64,000 nt of DNA from the NCBI GenBank assembly GCA_963707135.1, contig CAVPOY010000011.1, positions 62,001 to 126,000 on the forward strand, given 5' to 3'. The notes below the pieces were generated by a model, which saw only the letters and a list, made by a program, of their open reading frames with translations, searched no databases and had not been told where the DNA came from. This document shows, in pieces, positions 27,220 through 35,628 of the stretch. This stretch comes from JBGSTR01 sp963707135 (GTDB lineage Bacteria > Pseudomonadota > Gammaproteobacteria > Chromatiales > Chromatiaceae). The first letter of the stretch is position 1, and every line of letters begins with the position of its first letter. Position numbers and translations under genes: made by a program.

Positions 27220-27440
27220 CGCACTTCCCCGATGCGTCCGCCCGGCGCTGCAGTCCGGCCTCCTTCAACAACTTCTCGATGGTTTGGCGGTGCGCCTCGA
27301 TTCCCACTCGATGCTTCAACTCCTTTTTATCTCTTCCGACGTCGCACCGGGATTCGCTTCGACATTGGCCACCAACACGCCATGGCCAACATCCGTGATC
27401 TTGTAAGGCCGCCCGCGCTTGACCATCTGCCATGCTCCCG
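27220..27440 (-). pseudogene. HTH / transposase-like fragment
   Basis: Two frames together read KRGRPYKITDVGHGVLVANV, then EANPGATSEEIKKELKHRVG, then IEAHRQTIEKLLKEAGLQRR. This is a helix-turn-helix module like those at the N-terminus of IS630-type transposases, broken by a frameshift near 27330. No catalytic domain follows. Confidence 0.35.
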
Positions 27441-27775
27441 CTCACGAGGCACGGCAGATGCTGTGCGCCAATTCGTAAACACCCTCTTTGGGAGAGCAGC
27501 CGCGCCAGCGGGCAATAGCCCACCAGCACGACGGCGGTGTCCCGGCGAGCTTTATCCAGTAGACGAAGCGCAGCGGTCCCCACCGCCCCGTCAGCAAAAG
27601 GAGCAGATAGCCGAGGCGCACCTGCAACGGGGGAGCGCCTTGCACGATCCCTCCCGCGCCATGTAGTGCAGGGTCTGCACCACCGTAAGCCCGATCAGGG
27701 GCGCGACGCTCAGCGGATAGCCCTACAGGCCGCCGGCCAATACCACCAGGAAAGCTCTTGGACGCGGTTCATGGT
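27440..27775 (-). pseudogene. Broken multi-span membrane protein gene
   Basis: Leftward frames give FLVVLAGGL-stop-GYPLSVAPLIGLT, VVQTLHYMARE, then in another frame LQVRLGYLLLLLTGRWGPLR and FVYWIKLAG, then AVVLVGYCPLARLLS. The pieces line up as a membrane protein of about 110 residues with one nonsense codon and at least two frameshifts. It lies directly after the mddA-like relic on the same strand, so the two were probably an operon. The family is not securely recognised. Confidence 0.5.
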
Positions 27776-28258
27776 CGCCGCTCCTCACCGATCAGATAGA
27801 GCCAGACCTGGCGCAGACAGAAGAGGTCGAAGTAGTTGATCAAAAACGTCGCCACCAACACCAGCCCCCAGCCGAACGCGAACAGACCGTAGAGCACGGC
27901 GTTGCCGATGGGGTCTTCAACGCTCCAGACGACGCCGCCGATGGGCTCGCAGAAAGCGAACACTGCGATTAGTTGCAGACTTGCCACCCGGGTATAAGTA
28001 CTGCGCTCTGCCGGCTTGGTGATGACGCGCGCAATCCAGCGCTTGAACCCGGGACGAGCCATGACGCTGTGTTGCATGGCAAATGCCCCAACAACAGTCC
28101 GTTGACCACCAGCGCCAGCCAGAGCGGCTATTGCGGGACGGAGTCGACCGACTTGGGCACCCAGAGGTCGCCGACGAAGCCGATTGCATACAGGAAGGTG
28201 GCGGCAAAGTGGCGTAGCTCACCACGCCGAAGGCGAATACGCAAATGCGTTTGAACAC
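27770..28258 (-). pseudogene. MddA-like (methanethiol S-methyltransferase / NnrU-type) pseudogene
   Basis: From a GTG at 28258 the frames give FKRICVFAFGVVSY, then shifted FLYAIGFVGDLWVPKSVDSV, a TAG, PLWLALVVNGLLLG, then shifted again MQHSVMARPGFKRWIARVIT, KPAERSTYTRVASL and FLINYFDLFCLRQVWLYLIG. This order and wording match the membrane methyltransferase MddA, which converts methanethiol to dimethyl sulfide. The C-terminal third with the SAM-binding site (RHPLYLG-type motif) is missing. Two frameshifts, one stop and a truncation mark it as dead. Confidence 0.7.
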
Positions 28259-28815
28259 GGAATGGTCCTCCTAGACACGATCAAGAGCTGAGCGCAGCGC
28301 AGCGGAGCCAGGCCAGGTTGGCCAGGAGCTCGATCGCTTCGTCGCCGAGCAGCCCGTCCAAGGCATTGCGTAATCGCTGGGTTCATCCAAGCCTTTATTT
28401 AGGTGGCGTTCATGACCTCCCTCCCGACTTTCGGTCCATTGGGTGACCTCACCCCTGCCTCGCTCCCCCGGGTCTCCCGGGAGCGGCGGTCCCCGTCCCG
28501 ACTCATGAGCAATCTGGACCGCCCATGTATCGGGACGGCTAGCGGCCTGTATGAATCTTGTAACCCTATGGTTTCCCAAAGTTGCGGCGAGGCTCGCCCC
28601 GGCCGTGGCGGAGTGGTCGCGGAGGCGGCGGCGGGTTCAGGTTGTCGATGCGGCCTGCACGGCATCAGCCGTCGAATCTTTCCGGGTGCCGCAAACCACA
28701 CGGCACGGGCTATATATCGATTGATTCGATATTTTTCAGCAATAAATTTCATTTGTTTTCTATCGGAATCCGTCTATATCCTGATACCGGATAATGAATT
28801 CCTGGAGAGGACACG
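28259..28815. promoter_or_regulatory. Intergenic region with AT-rich promoter-like leader
   Basis: The left two thirds hold no recognisable gene. About 28690-28800 is strikingly AT-rich for this genome. It contains TTGTTT (28753) and TATATC (28775) with 16 bases between, and GATAAT at 28790. GGAGAGGA stands just before the ATG at 28816. This is the likely promoter and leader of the DsrC-fusion/ptsP unit. Confidence 0.5.
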
Positions 28816-29457
28816 ATGATCGCAGTCAAGGTCTGCATGAAGGTTTCCAAAGAGCCGCTGAAGCGCACGCCCGTCGTGCTCCAGATGGACGCCGACGGCA
28901 CCGAGACCGGACCGGTCTTCACCGACCGCACCGGAATCGCCCGCTTCGAGCTGCCCCCGGCGAGCGGGAAGATCCTGGTGTCCGGGGTCGAGCGCTATCA
29001 CGGACGTCTCGACGGCGAGATCGTGATCGGTCTCTGGTCGATCACCCAGTCCAGCAACGACTCGGCCGGTATGCCCGGCGAGTTTCCCGCCGGCAGCAAT
29101 GCCTACCCCGGAATGACGACCCGCGCCGTCCGGGTAGGCGACCGGGACATTCTGACCGACGGCGAAGGCTACCTGGTGGATCCCGCCAACTGGTCGGAAG
29201 GCTTCGCCCGGGCGCAGGCGGCGCTGGAAGGGCTTGAGCTCAACGCCGAGCATTGGGAAGTGATTCGCTTGCTGCGAGAGCAGTATGCCCGGCAGGGCAC
29301 CCAAATGACGGTTCGGGAAATGATTCGACATTTCCGAAGGGTCTGGGGTACCGAAAAGGGCAGCAACCGTTATCTGCACCAGATCTTTCCCAGGGGAGGT
29401 CCGCAGAAGCAGGGCAACCGACTGGCGGGGCTGCTGCGCACCAAGGGCGAGCACTGA
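28816..29457 (+). CDS. DsrC/TusE-like domain fused to an N-terminal beta-rich domain, both C-terminal cysteines missing
   Basis: 213 residues. Residues about 104-213 are a full DsrC/TusE fold: GEGYLVDPANWSEGFARAQA, ELNAEHWEVIRLLREQY, TEKGSNRYLHQIFP, GGPQKQGNRLAGLLRTKGEH. True DsrC has KQACRFAGLPKPTGCV; here the penultimate cysteine position is Asn201 and the C-terminal GCV is replaced by GEH. The only cysteine is Cys7, so trisulfide sulfur transfer as in DsrC is impossible. Residues 1-100 are beta-rich and resemble a transthyretin/carboxypeptidase-regulatory module (VFTDRTGIARFELPP). A regulatory or scaffold role is inferred. ptsP follows four bases later. Confidence 0.85.
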   Translation: MIAVKVCMKVSKEPLKRTPVVLQMDADGTETGPVFTDRTGIARFELPPASGKILVSGVERYHGRLDGEIVIGLWSITQSSNDSAGMPGEFPAGSNAYPGMTTRAVRVGDRDILTDGEGYLVDPANWSEGFARAQAALEGLELNAEHWEVIRLLREQYARQGTQMTVREMIRHFRRVWGTEKGSNRYLHQIFPRGGPQKQGNRLAGLLRTKGEH

Positions 29458-29461
29458 GCCG

Positions 29462-31816
29462 ATGCGGGACCTGATGGGCAGCCCAGGTTCCGGATCGCGT
29501 CAGCGCCTCGCCGCGCTGACACAGATCGTGCGCGCGGTCGACTCGGCCGCCGACCTCGAAAGCGCCCTGCGTCTGCTGGTGCGCCGCACGCGCGCCGTGA
29601 TGGGGGCCGACATCTGCACGGTCTATGTCACGGATCAGGCCACGCGCCGGCATGTGGTGGCCGCCACCGACGGTCTCTCGTCGCGGGTCGTCGGCAACCT
29701 CCAGTTCGGCTTCGCAGAGGGGTTGATAGGACGAGTCGCCGAAGGCCGCCAGCCCGTCAATCTGGACCGGGTGCCGCCGGACCTCGATGAGGATTTCCTG
29801 CTGCAAACGGGCGCCGGCCCCTACCAGGGTTTTCTTGGCGTTCCGATCATCCACAAGGCCCGGGTCCAGGGTGTCCTGCTGGTTCGCCAGCGTCGGGCGC
29901 GCCGCTTCGACGACGCCGACGAGGCGTTTCTGACGACGCTCGCCGCCCAGTTGGGTGGAGCGATTGCCTGCGCCAAGGCCAGCGGCGAGTGGTGCCGCGC
30001 ATGTCGCCCGGGGGATTCGATTCCGCACCAGATCGATGGTCTGGCAGGGGCACCCGGGCTGGCCATCGGCCAGGGATGGGCCGTGATAGGCGCGGGGGAG
30101 ATCGAGGGTGTCCCGGCGCGCGGGGTAGAGGACACAGAGGGCGAAGAGGCCCGCTTGACGGCCGCGATAGCCGCCGTCCGGGCCGAGTTGGCCGCGCTCG
30201 GCAGTGACCTCCGCGGCTCACTGGCCGAGGCGGACCGCCTGCTCTTCGATGCCCATGTGATGCTACTCGACAGCCCGGAGATCTTGGAGTCCGCCGCGTC
30301 CCTGGTGCGGCAGGGCAACTGGGCGCCGGGTGCCGTGTCCAGAACAATCGAGACCTATGCGACCCGTTTCGACAGGATGGAGGACCCCTATCTCCGGGAA
30401 CGGGGTGCGGATCTGCGGGCGCTGGGCGGACGCATCCTGGCCCGGCTCCTCGGTGAGCCCAGTACACCGACGATGGGCTCGGGACCGACGATTCTGGTGG
30501 GACAGCGACTGAGCGCCATCGATATCGGCCGGGCCCAGGCCGGGAACCTGGTCGGAATAGTCTCCGGCGAAGGCTCGTCCCTGTCCCATGCCGCCATACT
30601 CGCGCGCGGCTTGGGCATCCCCGCGGTGATGGGAGTATCCGACCTGCCGTTGGAACGGCTCGACGGTCGGGAATTGGTCGTCGACGGGGCGGCTGGCCGC
30701 GTGCACCTGCGCCTGAACGCGGCGATGCGGCGGGCGTTCGAGACGTCCATCGAGAACCAGCGGAGCCTGACCGAGGCGCTGGAGTCCGTCCGCACGCTCG
30801 ATGCGGTCACGCTGGACGGCGTCGCATTCCGGCTGTTCGTCAACGCGGGCCTGAGCGCCGACCTGGAGCCGGCGGCGGCGACTGGTTCGTCCGGTATCGG
30901 GCTGTTCCGTTCCGAAGTGCCGTTCATGCTCTACGACCGCTTCCCCAGTGAGCTCGAGCAGCTGAGCCTCTACCGGGAGGCGCTGGAGGCGATGGCGCCC
31001 TTGCCCATGACTCTGCGCACCCTGGACACGGGGGGCGACAAGGAGCTGCCTTACCTGCCCGATGACGGTGCCAACCCGGCCCTGGGTTGGCGCGGCATAC
31101 GTTTTTCATTGGACCACCCGGAGATCTTTCTGACTCAGCTCAGGGCGTCGCTTCGGGCCAATATGGGTCTGGGCAATCTGCGTCTGCTGCTACCGATGAT
31201 CTCGGACCTGGAAGAGCTCGAGCGGGCGCAGGATCTGCTCACACAGGCCATGCAGCAACTGGCGGACGAGGGGGTAGCGGTCACGCGCCCGCCGGTCGGC
31301 GTGATGATCGAGGTGCCCGCGGCCGTCTATCAAGCCGAGCAGTTGGCCCGGCGCGTGGACTTCCTTTCCGTCGGGACCAACGACCTGGCCCAGTACCTGC
31401 TGGCCACCGACCGCAACAATCCTCGGGTTTCCATGCGCCTGGGTCCGGTGCATCCGGCCTTGCTGCGGGCCCTGCAACAGGTGGTGGATGCGGCCCATCG
31501 GGCCGCAAGGAAGGTGACGGTCTGCGGCGAGATCGCCGGCGACCCGGCCACAGGGTTGGTCCTGCTGGGAATGGGCTTCGACGGCCTCAGCATGAGTCCG
31601 GCGGCTCTGCCGCAACTAAAGTGGGCCGTGCGCGGCACGACCTGGTCGCACATGCGATCCCTGGCCGCCGAGGCGCTGTTGTGCGAGCGTCCGGAGGCGC
31701 TGCGGCAGCTGTTGGATGCGGAGCTTGCCGACATCGGATTGGAGCGATTGCTCTCGGCGACCGGATCAGGCCGACGCTATGGTCACCGGGAGCCGCTCCC
31801 GGCAACCGCGGTATAG
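29462..31816 (+). CDS. ptsP: Phosphoenolpyruvate-protein phosphotransferase PtsP (EI-Ntr), GAF domain plus EI
   Basis: 784 residues: a GAF domain (about 15-175), the EI HPr-binding and swivel regions with the phosphorylated histidine in SSLSHAAILARGLGIPAV (His376), and the PEP-binding barrel with GIGLFRSEVPFM, VGTNDLAQYLLATDRNN and the catalytic VCGEIAGDP. Length and order match EI-Ntr, which starts the nitrogen PTS relay from PEP to NPr and EIIA-Ntr in the cytosol. ptsO and ptsN are not in the window. It is translationally close to the DsrC-like gene, linking a sulfur-relay fold with a PEP-dependent signal chain. Confidence 0.93.
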   Translation: MRDLMGSPGSGSRQRLAALTQIVRAVDSAADLESALRLLVRRTRAVMGADICTVYVTDQATRRHVVAATDGLSSRVVGNLQFGFAEGLIGRVAEGRQPVNLDRVPPDLDEDFLLQTGAGPYQGFLGVPIIHKARVQGVLLVRQRRARRFDDADEAFLTTLAAQLGGAIACAKASGEWCRACRPGDSIPHQIDGLAGAPGLAIGQGWAVIGAGEIEGVPARGVEDTEGEEARLTAAIAAVRAELAALGSDLRGSLAEADRLLFDAHVMLLDSPEILESAASLVRQGNWAPGAVSRTIETYATRFDRMEDPYLRERGADLRALGGRILARLLGEPSTPTMGSGPTILVGQRLSAIDIGRAQAGNLVGIVSGEGSSLSHAAILARGLGIPAVMGVSDLPLERLDGRELVVDGAAGRVHLRLNAAMRRAFETSIENQRSLTEALESVRTLDAVTLDGVAFRLFVNAGLSADLEPAAATGSSGIGLFRSEVPFMLYDRFPSELEQLSLYREALEAMAPLPMTLRTLDTGGDKELPYLPDDGANPALGWRGIRFSLDHPEIFLTQLRASLRANMGLGNLRLLLPMISDLEELERAQDLLTQAMQQLADEGVAVTRPPVGVMIEVPAAVYQAEQLARRVDFLSVGTNDLAQYLLATDRNNPRVSMRLGPVHPALLRALQQVVDAAHRAARKVTVCGEIAGDPATGLVLLGMGFDGLSMSPAALPQLKWAVRGTTWSHMRSLAAEALLCERPEALRQLLDAELADIGLERLLSATGSGRRYGHREPLPATAV

Positions 31817-31820
31817 CACT

Positions 31821-32291
31821 ATGCGACGACACCCGGCACTGCGCGATCTCAGCAGCGAGCACCATACCGGGCTGGTGCTGGCCCGCTGGGCGCGAAAGGC
31901 GGTGGACAAGGACGTCTCGGCGCGGTCCGCCGCGTGGCACGAGGTCCGGGAGCGGTTCCGGGCCGAGCTGGAGGGGCACTTTCAGCGCGAGGAGCAGGGA
32001 CTGCTTCCCGCCTTGCGAGCCGCCGGTGAGGTCGAGCTCGTGCAGCGGACACACGATGAGCACCAGGCCTTGCACGCGTTGATCGCGGACGATCGCCCCG
32101 AAAATCTGACCCAGTTCGCGGAGCTGCTGGTCTCACACATCCGCTTCGAGGAGACAGCGTTGTTCGATGCCGCGCAACGCCTGCTTGATCCCGATGCGCT
32201 GGCGCAACTGGAGCGAATCGCGGCGGAGGCCCGGCGGTCCATGTCCGGGCCTTCCGGGACGAACGGCGGGAGTGTCGGCCCGGTTTCCTGA
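31821..32291 (+). CDS. Hemerythrin-like (HHE) protein
   Basis: 156 residues from ATG 31821, four bases after ptsP (the frame is open higher up inside ptsP). It is a four-helix hemerythrin fold with iron-ligand candidates in SSEHHTGLVLARW, LEGHFQREEQGLLP, HDEHQALHALI and VSHIRFEETALFD. Such proteins bind a diiron centre and sense or store O2, or act in nitrosative and iron stress. It is cytosolic. The tail of about 20 residues is Ser/Gly-rich. It sits in the ptsP transcription unit. Confidence 0.88.
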   Translation: MRRHPALRDLSSEHHTGLVLARWARKAVDKDVSARSAAWHEVRERFRAELEGHFQREEQGLLPALRAAGEVELVQRTHDEHQALHALIADDRPENLTQFAELLVSHIRFEETALFDAAQRLLDPDALAQLERIAAEARRSMSGPSGTNGGSVGPVS

Positions 32292-32410
32292 GCTGCCGCG
32301 GCAGCCCATCGAGGAGGCGCGCTCTCCCGATCTGTCGATTAGCCGCCGCCGCGGCTGGACTGCTGCTGCATCGACTCCCCCTGCCAACCCGAAAGCCGTA
32401 TTCTAGGCTC

Positions 32411-33043
32411 ATGAACCAAGAGACCCTGATCGACCCGAACGCGGTCCGTGCCGGTGAGGACGACATCCCCGAGCTGGAGTTGTCCGACGAGGACATTCTG
32501 GACGCCATGCGCCACATCCCGGGATACCTGGACATCACCACCGCGGATTTTCGCGCCATCTATCACTTGGCACACCGTCACGCGCTGGATCGCCTGTTCC
32601 GCCATGTCACTGCCGGCCGCCTGATGCGCACCGGGATCGAGCCGCTGCGCCCGGACACACGGCTCGACGAGGCCGCGCGGCTGCTGGCGAGTCAGAGGCG
32701 CAAGAGCCTCCCGGTCGTAGACACCGATGGCAAGGTGGTCGGGGTTCTGACGGAGACGGATTTCCTGCGGCGACTCAAGGCGGATACCTTTCTCGAGCTG
32801 CTGCTGCGCCTTGTCGCTGACGGAGGGAGCTTTACGCACCGCTGCCATGAGACGCCCGTCTCCGAGGCCATGTCCGCCCCGGCGGTAACCATCCCGGTAG
32901 ACGCGGGATTTCTGGCGATCGTCAGCGCGTTCCATACCCACGAGGGGCGGGCCATGCCGGTGGTGGATGCCCAAGGCCGACTGCAGGGCCTGCTTCTGCG
33001 CAAGGACTTCTTCAAAGCCCACCACATGGAGGATCTGCTTTGA
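32411..33043 (+). CDS. CBS-domain protein
   Basis: 210 residues: an acidic N-terminal region (IPELELSDEDILDAMRHIPG, YLDITTADFRAIYHLAHRHA) and then two CBS repeats, VTAGRLMRTGIEPLRPDTRL...VVGVLTETDF and VSEAMSAPAVTIPVDAGFL...LQGLLLRKDF. CBS pairs bind adenosyl nucleotides and gate partner proteins. The HPP membrane protein gene overlaps its stop, and HPP proteins are often fused to CBS domains, so this is very probably the detached regulatory subunit of that protein. Confidence 0.9.
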   Translation: MNQETLIDPNAVRAGEDDIPELELSDEDILDAMRHIPGYLDITTADFRAIYHLAHRHALDRLFRHVTAGRLMRTGIEPLRPDTRLDEAARLLASQRRKSLPVVDTDGKVVGVLTETDFLRRLKADTFLELLLRLVADGGSFTHRCHETPVSEAMSAPAVTIPVDAGFLAIVSAFHTHEGRAMPVVDAQGRLQGLLLRKDFFKAHHMEDLL

Positions 33044-33600
33044 GCCTTCGCACGATTCTGGAGACCTACCTGGGAAAGTTGCGGGGCACCACCGGCGGCA
33101 GCCCGCCACGGGTCAGCAACAGCGAGATTCTGTGGTCGTGGATCGGCGGATTTCTCGGGATGGCGGCGCTGGCCTGGATCAATCAGTCGTACTTCTCCGG
33201 TAGCGATGCCACGCTGATGATCGGCTCCTTCGGCGCGTCGGCCGTGCTGGTCTACGGCGCGGTGCGCAGCCCGTTGGCACAGCCGCGCAACCTGATCGGT
33301 GGACATGTGGTTTCGGCCCTGATCGGCGTCACCGCGTGGAAACTGCTCCAGCACACGCCCTGGCTGGCGGAGGCCGTGGCGGTGGCAACCGCGATCGCCG
33401 CCATGCATGCGACCCGGACGCTGCATCCACCCGGCGGGGCTACGGCCCTCATCGCAGTGATCGGCAGCGATCAGATCCACGCTCTGGGTTACTACTATGT
33501 CCTGGTCCCGGCTACGGTGGGCCCGATCGTACTGCTACTCGTGGGCCTACTGACCAACAATATCGCACCGTCGCGACGCTATCCGGAGATCTGGTTTTAG
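33040..33600 (+). CDS. HPP-family integral membrane protein
   Basis: 186 residues. The start is a TTG at 33040 that overlaps the CBS stop in TTGA; no ATG fits the conserved N-terminus. There are four membrane segments, with LMIGSFGASAVLVYGAV, LAQPRNLIGGHVVSALIG, the family motif HPPGGATALIAVIG, and a last helix ending NNIAPSRRYPEIWF. HPP proteins are candidate nitrite transporters in cyanobacteria and chloroplasts; an anion transport role here is inferred. The neighbouring denitrification genes make nitrite plausible. Confidence 0.88.
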   Translation: MSLRTILETYLGKLRGTTGGSPPRVSNSEILWSWIGGFLGMAALAWINQSYFSGSDATLMIGSFGASAVLVYGAVRSPLAQPRNLIGGHVVSALIGVTAWKLLQHTPWLAEAVAVATAIAAMHATRTLHPPGGATALIAVIGSDQIHALGYYYVLVPATVGPIVLLLVGLLTNNIAPSRRYPEIWF

Positions 33601-34502
33601 CGATCGGCGGGGCCGGAGCCCTCGGCAGGCTCTGCTGGAGCGGGTCCCCCGGAGCTGGCCGGCTCGTCCCGGGCCAGCTCGCGGAGGCCATGCACGGCCT
33701 GACGCAGCACATCGCTGTCGGCCTCACGCGGGAACACCATGTAGGCGGGGTGGACAAACTCCGGGCCGCTGCTGACTTGGAACAGGCGCCCCTCGTCTAT
33801 CAGAGGTCGGGCCATGCGGATCGGCAGGAAACAAGAGCCGCCGTTGGTCAGAATCAACTGGACACCGAGCCACCCGATATTGACCACCTGCGCCGGTCGC
33901 TCGAGATCCGGATAGTATTCACGGTGCTTCGCATAGAAGCCGGGACCCCAGTCGACATAGACGTAGTCCTCGCCGGGCCATCCGACGTCCCCCCGCGTAC
34001 TCACCAGGACCAGAATCTCGTCGAACAGATGCTCCACCGTCAGGCCCGGGGCGTGGCCCGGCGTGTACATGAGCCCGACATCCAAGGTGCCCTCGACTAG
34101 GCGGCGCATCAGGTCCTCCTCGAAACCGATCTCGCTGCGGATGGATACGTCCGGGGCAACCTGCCGCATCCAACCGACCCAGCGCGGAAGAAAGCCTTCC
34201 CACAGCGCGATGCGGCCGCCGACCCGGATACTGGCCCGATAGCGGCTGGGCAGGCCCACGTCGTGCCGGGCCTGCTCCACCGTCAGCACCAGGGTCTTGG
34301 CGTGCTGCAGAAAGCGTCGCCCTGCCGGGGTCAGGCTGGCCCCTGCACGGTTGCGCACGAACAGCCGCGCCCCGAGATCACTCTCAAGATTCTGGATTCG
34401 GGCGCTGACGGTGGACTGGGTCAAGTGCAGCCGCCTGGCCGCCTCGAGAAAGCTGCCGTAGGCCGCGATGGCGAGAAAGGTCCGAGCCTGGTCGATGTCC
34501 AT
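33597..34502 (-). CDS. LysR-family transcriptional regulator
   Basis: 301 residues. The N-terminal winged HTH is complete: MDIDQARTFLAIAAYGSF, LEAARRLHLTQSTVSARIQN, LESDLGARLFVRNRAGASLT. An effector-binding domain follows (VDWGPGFYAKHREYYPDLER, NIGWLGVQLILTNGGSCFLP), and a Pro/Ala/Glu-rich tail. It converges with the HPP gene with a four-base overlap of stops. Its target is unknown. LysR genes usually control a divergent neighbour, but the upstream side here (34503-34848) faces a same-strand cytochrome gene. Confidence 0.9.
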   Translation of the reverse strand: MDIDQARTFLAIAAYGSFLEAARRLHLTQSTVSARIQNLESDLGARLFVRNRAGASLTPAGRRFLQHAKTLVLTVEQARHDVGLPSRYRASIRVGGRIALWEGFLPRWVGWMRQVAPDVSIRSEIGFEEDLMRRLVEGTLDVGLMYTPGHAPGLTVEHLFDEILVLVSTRGDVGWPGEDYVYVDWGPGFYAKHREYYPDLERPAQVVNIGWLGVQLILTNGGSCFLPIRMARPLIDEGRLFQVSSGPEFVHPAYMVFPREADSDVLRQAVHGLRELARDEPASSGGPAPAEPAEGSGPADR

Positions 34503-34848
34503 GGAACGCTGGGCATACCGTACTAATTGGCAGAACGCTTCAGCCGATTCACCAGTCGGCTAGTTGTCGGTGCCCCGACGTGGTGGGATACGCGCGCAGA
34601 CATGATTCACTCGAATCCGCATGGCATCTGATCGTTTCCCCATTTCCGCTGATGCCAAGCTTACGACATGACCTGTATTCAGGAGACGCCTCTCCGACGA
34701 CGCGGCGATAATGGCCAACGTCTGCCCTCGGGGATCCTGGCCTGGTGGAACGCGCGGTTGCGAACGAAGGTCCTGGCTAAAGCTGCGGGTTGATCGAACG
34801 GCACGCACGCGCGCGAAAGAAGCCGCGACGACGACGGAAAGCCGCGTC
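34503..34848. other. Intergenic gap, no gene recognised
   Basis: It lies upstream of the LysR gene and downstream of the cytochrome lipoprotein gene, both leftward. The LysR promoter should be here. Short open frames lack domain features. Confidence 0.45.
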
Positions 34849-35529
34849 TCAAAAGGTTCGCAAATAGTGAATGATCTTCCAGCGTTCGGACTCGCTGAGT
34901 GCATCCTTGAACGCCGGCATCGCGGTGCCGAGCGCCGACCCGCCGTCTCCGATGGCCCACATCAGGAAGGAATCCGCAGACATAGGGCGCCGCATCAACC
35001 AGCGCAGATTGGCCGGCGGCGGCGACATCCCGGCGGCCGCCGGGCCGTTTCCCTCCCCCAGCTCACCGTGGCAGGCGCTACAGTGCGTTCGGTACAGAGA
35101 CTCGCCTTCGGCAATGACCCGGGCACTCGGCGGAAGCGGGTTGGTCAGCCCGCGATAACCCGCCGGCATTCCGCCGGACATGGCCAGCCGATGCCTCTGC
35201 ATCGAGGGTCCCATCCCCATACCCCACCCCCTGCCCTGCATCGGCGGGCCCATCCCCATACCGCGCCCGCCCATCGGCGGACCCATCCCCATGCCGCCAC
35301 CCCGCATCGGCGGACCCATCGCCATGCCCGGGCCTCCGGGCGGAACGGACGGGACTCCTGCTACAGGTTCAGGTGAGGTGGCCGCCACGCCGGCGCACCC
35401 GATCAACAGCAGGGCGGCGAACGTGGCAGCGGTCGTCGCGCTCCCGAGTGGAAATCTGTAGGTCACGCGCCTGTTTCTCGATCTCGGCCCCGGTGGTCGC
35501 CGACTGTCCGCCCCGACGGGAGCATCCAT
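34849..35529 (-). CDS. Cytochrome c lipoprotein with Met/Gly/Pro repeat region
   Basis: About 226 residues from the ATG at 35529, which has GAGGA upstream; a GTG at 35466 directly before the hydrophobic segment is an alternative. A lipobox (LLIGC) follows the hydrophobic core. The next 70 residues are a repeat of MGMGPPM-type units (at least five copies), rich in Met and flexible. The C-terminal 100 residues are a class I cytochrome c with HCSACHGELGEGNGPAA and a distal Met in GTAMPAF. It is anchored in the periplasm. The Met repeats could bind Cu(I) or extend the heme domain from the membrane; both are inferences. Confidence 0.85.
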   Translation of the reverse strand: MDAPVGADSRRPPGPRSRNRRVTYRFPLGSATTAATFAALLLIGCAGVAATSPEPVAGVPSVPPGGPGMAMGPPMRGGGMGMGPPMGGRGMGMGPPMQGRGWGMGMGPSMQRHRLAMSGGMPAGYRGLTNPLPPSARVIAEGESLYRTHCSACHGELGEGNGPAAAGMSPPPANLRWLMRRPMSADSFLMWAIGDGGSALGTAMPAFKDALSESERWKIIHYLRTF

Positions 35530-35628
35530 GATGGCGTCCTCGGCCCTAGCGGGTTTAAATGGCCCCGAGCGTACCCTAGATTCGAGACCTCGAGGCAATC
35601 TGATTTATCCCCCTTCGGGGAGCATGCC

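Noticed and set aside
28816..29457. Functional DsrC sulfur carrier
   Set aside because: Both C-terminal cysteines are absent, so the known chemistry is not possible.
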